From JAUIAS01 sp030425395 (lineage in GTDB: Bacteria; Pseudomonadota; Alphaproteobacteria; Rhodobacterales; Rhodobacteraceae): DNA of 64,000 bases. The stretch's first letter is position 1. Every line of letters begins with the position of its first letter. Below, piece after piece: positions 58,851 through 64,000 of the stretch. The notes under the pieces were generated by a model. It was not told the DNA's origin and searched no databases. It saw nothing but the letters and a program-made list of their open reading frames with translations. The stretch covers positions 2,108,001-2,172,000 of the forward strand of contig CP121336.1 in the NCBI GenBank assembly GCA_043553855.1, read 5' to 3'. The translations under genes and the position numbers were made by a program.

Positions 58851-60803
58851 ATGCGTTTGATTCTCGTGGTCCTATTGGCCCTCGCAGGTTTTTCTGTGCC
58901 TGTTGCTGCCCAGAACGCGCCGGTTCAGGCGTTGCTTCAGGAATTCGGGGCGCAGGTTGCCAAACCGTCGCGCAAGACAATCCAGCCGGTGATCGACGCT
59001 ATTGCAGGCAGTGGTTTGGCTGAAATGCCGAGAGTGCTTGAGGCCTGGGGGGAACGGGAGCTTTGGCGGCGCAAGTCAGATGAACTTTTCTTTCGGGGGA
59101 TCGAAGAAGAAGATCGAACATTGCGCATTTTTGATCTCGACACCGATGCCGAGTTGGGCGTTTTCCCGCGCGGTGACTTCAAACAGGCCAAGCCGAACTC
59201 GGGTGTTCAGGCCCTGATATCCACTGCGCTGGTCCGGTTTCAGCTTTCCGATCCGGATCCGGCACGCCGCGCCGAAGCGCTTCTGGCCATTCAGAGGGGC
59301 GCGCAGGCCGCACATCTGGGGCCGTTGCGCGCGTCGATAGAGGGCGAGACGGACAATGAACTGCGCGCGCTCAAAGAGCGGCTGGCGGGGCTTCTGACGA
59401 TCACCTACGACACCGATACCAACGCTCGCCTGAGCGCTATTGAGATGGTTTCAACTGATCTCGGGGTGGACGTTCGCGCGGCACTGAACCCCCTTGTGGC
59501 AACGACACGTGATGCGGTCGTCGGGTCTGAACCCGGCCCCGGTAACATCGCAGCGATCATCGAACCGGGCTCGGACATGAGCGCAGAAGACGCTTATGAT
59601 TTTCTTGCCGAAAAGGGGTTGGTTCCGGCGCGCATCAGCGACGGTGAAATTCACGCAGCTCTTGCAGCCAATATCGAAGAGGGTCGAGTCGGCGGCGTGC
59701 CATTGGCGCAATTGTCGGACCCGACCAGCCGTTTGACGGCCTATGACGGGCTTGCCGATGCGAACCTTGTGCCGCCGCGCGTGCGGCCCGGCGATATTGA
59801 ACTGGCCCTGAGCTCCCACACAATTTTTGACACTTACTCAGACTCTGACCCATTGGTGACTGACGCTGCGCAAAAGGCGCTCTCCTCGATCGAAACGCGC
59901 GTCGGGTTCAATCAGGCGCTTGATCTGTCGCTGGACGCACTGTCTTTGGCGTCGATCTACTTCCTTGCGGCCATCGGTCTGGCCATCACGTTTGGTGTGA
60001 TGGGCGTGATCAACATGGCGCATGGCGAATTCATCATGATGGGTGCCTATACCGGATACGTGGTGCAGCAGTTTGTTCCCGATTACACCCTGTCGATCAT
60101 CATCGCCCTGCCGCTGGCTTTTGCTGTCACCTTCGGAGCCGGTGTCGCAATGGAACGTCTGGTGATCCGTTGGCTATATCACCGCCCTCTTGAAACGCTG
60201 CTGGCGACCTTCGGGATTTCCATTGCGCTGCAACAGTTGGCCAAGAATATCTTTGGGACCCAGGCGCGTCCCCTGACATCGCCGGGATGGCTTGATGGGG
60301 CATGGGTTCTCAATGACGTGGTGTCGATCAGCTATATCCGTATCGCGATCTTTGTGCTGGCGTTGATGTTCCTTGGCCTGTTTCTTTTCATCATGAAACG
60401 CACTCGCCTTGGCCTTGAAACCCGTGCGGTCACGCAAAACCCACGCATGGCGGGCGCAATGGGGATCAACCCGGACCGGGTCAATATGCTTACCTTCGGG
60501 CTTGGCTCCGGGATTGCCGGTGTGGCCGGTGTGGCGATCGGGCTTTTTGCCAAGGTCACCTCCGAGCTTGGATCCGATTACATCGTGCAAAGCTTTATGA
60601 CCGTGGTTGTGGGCGGTGTCGGCAATATATGGGGCGCGCTGGCCGGGGCTGCGATGATCGGATTCCTGCAAAAGGGAATCGAATGGTTCAACCCGTCCAA
60701 CACGTTGGCGGCACAGACCTACATGATCATTTTCATTATTATTTTCATTCAATTCCGGCCTCGGGGCATCATAGCCCTTAAAGGCCGTGCGGCAGGGGAC
60801 TGA
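58851..60803 (+). CDS. urtB: Urea ABC transporter permease UrtB, long form
   Basis: 650 residues. A signal peptide (MRLILVVLLALAGFSVPVAA) and a soluble N-terminal region of about 330 residues with HEAT-like helices precede the LivH-type permease domain (residues about 370-650): IGLAITFGVMGVINMAHGEF, ETRAVTQNPRMAGAMGINPD, and VVGGVGNIWGALAGAAMIGF. The long N-terminal domain is regular for UrtB in proteobacteria. ATG 58851 gives a proper signal peptide; the frame upstream runs into the hairpin. Confidence 0.94.
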   Translation: MRLILVVLLALAGFSVPVAAQNAPVQALLQEFGAQVAKPSRKTIQPVIDAIAGSGLAEMPRVLEAWGERELWRRKSDELFFRGIEEEDRTLRIFDLDTDAELGVFPRGDFKQAKPNSGVQALISTALVRFQLSDPDPARRAEALLAIQRGAQAAHLGPLRASIEGETDNELRALKERLAGLLTITYDTDTNARLSAIEMVSTDLGVDVRAALNPLVATTRDAVVGSEPGPGNIAAIIEPGSDMSAEDAYDFLAEKGLVPARISDGEIHAALAANIEEGRVGGVPLAQLSDPTSRLTAYDGLADANLVPPRVRPGDIELALSSHTIFDTYSDSDPLVTDAAQKALSSIETRVGFNQALDLSLDALSLASIYFLAAIGLAITFGVMGVINMAHGEFIMMGAYTGYVVQQFVPDYTLSIIIALPLAFAVTFGAGVAMERLVIRWLYHRPLETLLATFGISIALQQLAKNIFGTQARPLTSPGWLDGAWVLNDVVSISYIRIAIFVLALMFLGLFLFIMKRTRLGLETRAVTQNPRMAGAMGINPDRVNMLTFGLGSGIAGVAGVAIGLFAKVTSELGSDYIVQSFMTVVVGGVGNIWGALAGAAMIGFLQKGIEWFNPSNTLAAQTYMIIFIIIFIQFRPRGIIALKGRAAGD

Positions 60804-60807
60804 GGTG

Positions 60808-61290
60808 ATGGGCGTGATCATCGAACCGGCGGATTTCTCATCCGATGCCTTTGCGGCCTTGGTCGAACGGCACACGGCGTTTTGTGATGGCACTGCGCCG
60901 GCCGAAAGCTGTCACAGGTTGACCCTGGACGCCCTGATGCATCCCGCGTTGACCGTATGGCAGGCCATACACGAAGGCCAGTTGATCGGGATGGGCGCGC
61001 TCAGGGAAATGCCGGGCAACGATGGCGAGATCAAGTCGATGCACACGGCCCAAGAGGCGCGCGGCATCGGCGTTGCACAGCAGGTCCTGTCCACGATCAT
61101 CACCGCAGCAACCGCACGCGGCTATCACGCGCTATGGCTCGAAACCGGAGTGCACCCCGATTTCGACGCCGCGCGCCGCCTCTATGGAGCACGTGGATTT
61201 GTTGAAACCGAACCTTTCGGGGACTACACGCACGATCCGCACAGCGTGTTCCTGACCTTGCCCTTGATCCCGAAAGGGGCCGCAGAATGA
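60808..61290 (+). CDS. GNAT N-acetyltransferase embedded in the urea transporter operon
   Basis: 160 residues. The acetyl-CoA loop is HTAQEARGIGVAQQVLSTII and the C-terminal motif is HPDFDAARRLYGARGFVETE, close to the YhhY/PhnO-like PanM group without a substrate signature. The gene starts four bases after urtB and its stop overlaps urtC by four bases, so it is translated as part of the transporter operon. It is not a component of known Urt transporters; the role is unknown. Confidence 0.88.
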   Translation: MGVIIEPADFSSDAFAALVERHTAFCDGTAPAESCHRLTLDALMHPALTVWQAIHEGQLIGMGALREMPGNDGEIKSMHTAQEARGIGVAQQVLSTIITAATARGYHALWLETGVHPDFDAARRLYGARGFVETEPFGDYTHDPHSVFLTLPLIPKGAAE

Positions 61291-62522
61291 ACGAACGCAG
61301 TTTCCTTGTCCGTAACCCATCGGTTCTCATATTCATCGGGTTGCTTGCGATGTTTACCTTGGTGGCGACGGTTCTGTCCGAGGGGCTGGGTGTCGGGATC
61401 GTGTCCACGTCTTTCATCAAGACCTTGGGCAAGACATTATGCCTGTGCCTTGTCGCGATCGCCATGGATCTGGTCTGGGGCTATTGCGGCATTCTCAGCC
61501 TTGGGCATTTCGCCTTCTTCGGGTTGGGGGGGTACATGATCGGCATGTGGCTGATGTATGAACGCACGCGCGGCATCGTGGTCGAAAGTTTGTCAGGCGT
61601 CGAGATTCCCCCAACCCCGGCTGAAATCGACGCCGCAATCGGAAACCAGATTTTCGGCGTGGTTGGCTCAAGCGATTTTCCGGCGATCTGGGCGGTGGCA
61701 TCATCCCTGCCAGCGCAAATGGCGCTGGTGATTCTGGTGCCGGGCCTTTTGGCGCTTGTGTTCGGATGGCTGGCATTCCGCAGTCGTGTGACCGGCGTCT
61801 ACCTGTCGATCCTGACGCAGGCGATGACGCTGGCGCTGGCGCTTTACCTGTTTCAAAACGACAGCGGGTTGCGTGGCAACAACGGGCTCTCCGGCCTGCA
61901 AAATGTGCCGGGTGCCGACGGTGTATCGCAGGCCGTGGTGTCGGTCTGGTTCCTGTGGGGATCGGCGTTGGCGCTCGGGCTGGGGTATTTGCTTGTTGCA
62001 TGGGTCGTATCGGGCAAGTTCGGCAGCGTGATCCGAGGCATTCGAGACGATGAGGCGCGCGTTCGATTTCTTGGGTATTCGGTCGAGGGATACAAACTCT
62101 TCGTGTTTGTTCTTTCAGCGGTCATCGCCGGAATAGCAGGTGCACTCTATTATCCGCAGGCCGGTATCATCAATCCCGCTGAGATGGCCCCGATTGCCTC
62201 GATCTATCTGGCGGTCTGGGTTGCGATCGGCGGGCGCGGGCGGCTCTATGGGGCGGTGATCGGCGCGGCCTTTGTCAGCCTTGTGTCAACGTGGTTCACC
62301 TCGGGGCAGGTGCCATCGGTCAACCTTGGTTTTTACACCATCAACTGGGTGGATTGGTGGCAGGTGGTTCTGGGGCTTTCCTTTGTTCTGGTCACGTTGT
62401 TTGCGCCCAAGGGCATTGGCGGATTGTTCGATCTTGTTACCGGGAGGATCGCCCCCGACAGGGGGGGCGCAGATCTTGGCCCGGGTGACGGGGCTTTGCG
62501 CGAACAGGAGGCCGAGAAATGA
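61287..62522 (+). CDS. urtC: Urea ABC transporter permease UrtC
   Basis: 411 residues, LivM-type permease with about ten membrane helices. LCLVAIAMDLVWGYCGILSL and GHFAFFGLGGYMIGMWLMYE mark the core, VIRGIRDDEARVRFLGYSVE is the loop contacting the ATPase, and AVWVAIGGRGRLYGAVIGAA follows. A UrtC-type insert (about residues 100-140) distinguishes it from LivM. Overlaps the GNAT gene and urtD by four bases each. Confidence 0.95.
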   Translation: MNERSFLVRNPSVLIFIGLLAMFTLVATVLSEGLGVGIVSTSFIKTLGKTLCLCLVAIAMDLVWGYCGILSLGHFAFFGLGGYMIGMWLMYERTRGIVVESLSGVEIPPTPAEIDAAIGNQIFGVVGSSDFPAIWAVASSLPAQMALVILVPGLLALVFGWLAFRSRVTGVYLSILTQAMTLALALYLFQNDSGLRGNNGLSGLQNVPGADGVSQAVVSVWFLWGSALALGLGYLLVAWVVSGKFGSVIRGIRDDEARVRFLGYSVEGYKLFVFVLSAVIAGIAGALYYPQAGIINPAEMAPIASIYLAVWVAIGGRGRLYGAVIGAAFVSLVSTWFTSGQVPSVNLGFYTINWVDWWQVVLGLSFVLVTLFAPKGIGGLFDLVTGRIAPDRGGADLGPGDGALREQEAEK

Positions 62523-63259
62523 GCACGCTTCTCGAAGTGTCGGGCGTTTCGGTGTCCTTCGACGGATTTCGGGCCATCAACAACCTGTCGTTTCAGATCG
62601 GTTCCACCGAAATGCGCGCCATCATCGGTCCCAACGGTGCGGGAAAGACGACCTTCATGGATATTGTGACGGGCAAGACCCGACCCGATACGGGCCATGT
62701 TCTGTGGGGTCCGAAATCCGCTTCATTGCTGAAGATGACAGAGGCGCAGATCGCGCAGGCCGGGGTGGGCCGCAAATTCCAGCGTCCGACGGTGTTTGAA
62801 GATCAAAGCGTCTTTGACAACCTGATACTGGCCCTGCGGAACGATAGATCGCCCTTTGGCGTGTTGTTCTATCGCCGCAATCGTGCCGACCGTGAGAAGG
62901 CCGAAAAACTGGCCTCAGAAATCGGGCTGAGCGATCATTTGTCCCGTCGCGCCGGAGAATTGAGCCACGGTCAGAAACAATGGCTGGAAATCGGGATGTT
63001 GCTGGCGCAGGATCCGCGCCTTTTGCTGGTTGATGAACCCGCCGCAGGCATGACCCTTGAAGAACGTGAACACACGACGTCCATTCTGGTTGAGGCCGCC
63101 AAGACCCGTGCTGTTGTGGTCGTCGAACACGATATGGAATTCGTTCGACGCCTGAACTGCAAGGTAACAGTGCTGCACGAAGGGTCGGTTCTGGCCGAAG
63201 GGTCGCTGGATCACGTCACCCGAAATCAGGACGTGATTGATGTTTATCTGGGACGCTGA
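62519..63259 (+). CDS. urtD: Urea ABC transporter ATP-binding protein UrtD
   Basis: 246 residues. Walker A is GPNGAGKTTFMDIVTGKTRP, the Q-loop lies at GVGRKFQRPTVFEDQSVFDN, the signature LSHGQKQWLEIGMLLAQDP replaces LSGGQ by LSHGQ as in UrtD/LivG proteins, Walker B is LLLVDEPAAGM, and the switch His is in VVVEHDMEFV. Provides one half of the ATPase pair. Starts overlapping urtC; urtE follows after three bases. Confidence 0.95.
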   Translation: MSTLLEVSGVSVSFDGFRAINNLSFQIGSTEMRAIIGPNGAGKTTFMDIVTGKTRPDTGHVLWGPKSASLLKMTEAQIAQAGVGRKFQRPTVFEDQSVFDNLILALRNDRSPFGVLFYRRNRADREKAEKLASEIGLSDHLSRRAGELSHGQKQWLEIGMLLAQDPRLLLVDEPAAGMTLEEREHTTSILVEAAKTRAVVVVEHDMEFVRRLNCKVTVLHEGSVLAEGSLDHVTRNQDVIDVYLGR

Positions 63260-63262
63260 ACC

Positions 63263-63958
63263 ATGCTCGATGTAAAAGACCTCTGCCTGCATTATGGCGG
63301 TTCGCAAATCCTGCACGATGTGTCCCTGACTGCGGCGCAAGGCGAAGTGACCTGTATCATGGGCACCAATGGCGTCGGCAAAACCAGCCTTCTCAAGGCG
63401 ATATCCGGGGCGCATCCACGATCCTCTGGGGAGGTGATGCTTGCCGGTGATCGGTTAGATCGTCTGCCCGCCCATGCGATGGCGCGGTTGGGTGTCGGAT
63501 ACGTGCCGCAGGGCCGCGATATCTTCCAGTTGCTGACCGTGACGGAAAACCTTGAGACAGGGTTCGCCTGCCTGCCGCCGTCGGAACACGTGATACCGGA
63601 TGAAATCTATGACCTTTTCCCCGTCCTGCGGGATATGGCGCATCGGCGCGGCGGTGATTTGTCAGGCGGGCAGCAACAACAGCTTGCCATTGCTCGGGCT
63701 CTGATTACCAAGCCAAGGCTTCTGTTGCTGGATGAGCCAACCGAAGGCATCCAGCCCAACATCATCCAGCAGATCGGGCGCGTGATAGATTACCTGCGTG
63801 ACAAGGGGGACATGGCCATTGTTCTTGTCGAACAGTATTTCGACTTTGCCTATGACCACGCGGACCGCTTTGTCATCCTCAGACGTGGCAAGGTGATTGG
63901 TGAGGGCACGCGTGACACGCTCAGCCGTGATGAACTGGTGGCCTCCGTCTCGGTCTGA
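63263..63958 (+). CDS. urtE: Urea ABC transporter ATP-binding protein UrtE
   Basis: 231 residues, LivF-like. Walker A GTNGVGKTSLLKAISG, GYVPQGRDIFQLLTVTENLE at the Q-loop, signature LSGGQQQQLAIARAL, Walker B LLLLDEPTEGIQPNIIQQ, and VLVEQYFDFAYDHADRFVIL (switch region with Gln, as in UrtE) are all present. Last gene of the operon in the window; only 42 bases follow, where no terminator can be judged. Confidence 0.96.
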   Translation: MLDVKDLCLHYGGSQILHDVSLTAAQGEVTCIMGTNGVGKTSLLKAISGAHPRSSGEVMLAGDRLDRLPAHAMARLGVGYVPQGRDIFQLLTVTENLETGFACLPPSEHVIPDEIYDLFPVLRDMAHRRGGDLSGGQQQQLAIARALITKPRLLLLDEPTEGIQPNIIQQIGRVIDYLRDKGDMAIVLVEQYFDFAYDHADRFVILRRGKVIGEGTRDTLSRDELVASVSV

Positions 63959-64000
63959 AAACGGTTGCCGAACGATCCCACTCTCTGACGGTGTTTTGCG

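Noticed and set aside
1..64000. tRNA or rRNA genes, CRISPR arrays, transposases, integrases, prophage or plasmid replication genes
   Set aside because: None was recognised in reading the intergenic regions or the proteins; the window appears to be stable chromosomal DNA.

Overview
The window is GC-rich, gene-dense chromosomal DNA of an alphaproteobacterium, most likely a marine Roseobacter-group member of the Rhodobacteraceae. The signs are a TrcR/DUF1013 cell-cycle regulator, COQ9, a type III PLP ornithine decarboxylase, a full taurine dissimilation locus with Xsc and a SoeABC-type sulfite dehydrogenase, and a long UrtB. No tRNA, rRNA, CRISPR array, prophage or insertion sequence was seen.

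Layout. 1-23647 is mostly housekeeping and general metabolism: the tail of an Lrp-type regulator, a GMC oxidoreductase, a YghU-type glutathione transferase, rpsU, COQ9, two quinone oxidoreductases, RNase T2, TrcR, ornithine decarboxylase, LysR, a FadH-like reductase, RppH, a GNAT/adenosine kinase/Nth operon, an Ada-like methyltransferase, an OmpA-like lipoprotein, a FMN reductase, a split MnmC pair, a DMT exporter, a lytic transglycosylase and DapA.

23705-42300 is a sulfonate locus. TauABC imports taurine, Tpa deaminates it to sulfoacetaldehyde, and Xsc cleaves that to sulfite and acetyl phosphate. Acetyl phosphate goes to acetyl-CoA (Pta) or to acetate plus ATP (AckA). A citrate synthase family enzyme can feed acetyl-CoA into the TCA cycle. 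Sulfite is oxidised by SoeABC or exported by TauE. TauR (MocR type) is the likely regulator. The locus also holds an unassigned coiled-coil methyltransferase and a TauC permease with an unusual extracytoplasmic beta-domain-like insertion.

42317-45897 carries a cupin, TrmO, and an FAD monooxygenase plus benzoate-CoA-ligase-like enzyme that look like a CoA-linked aromatic hydroxylation pair. 46560-51447 carries a GAPDH family enzyme and genes for synthesis (GpgS, GpgP-like phosphatase) and phosphorolysis (sucrose-phosphorylase-like enzyme) of the nitrogen-free osmolyte glucosylglycerate. The phosphorylase gene is directly attached to the end of the urease operon.

49708-63958 is a urea block. 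The urease operon (ureD-A-x-B-C-DUF1127-E-F-G) runs left and the urea ABC transporter operon (urtA-B-GNAT-C-D-E) runs right from a 378-base divergent control region that contains a near-consensus NtrC site. Together the right half describes a bacterium that scavenges organic sulfur and nitrogen compounds and may tie osmolyte turnover to nitrogen status.
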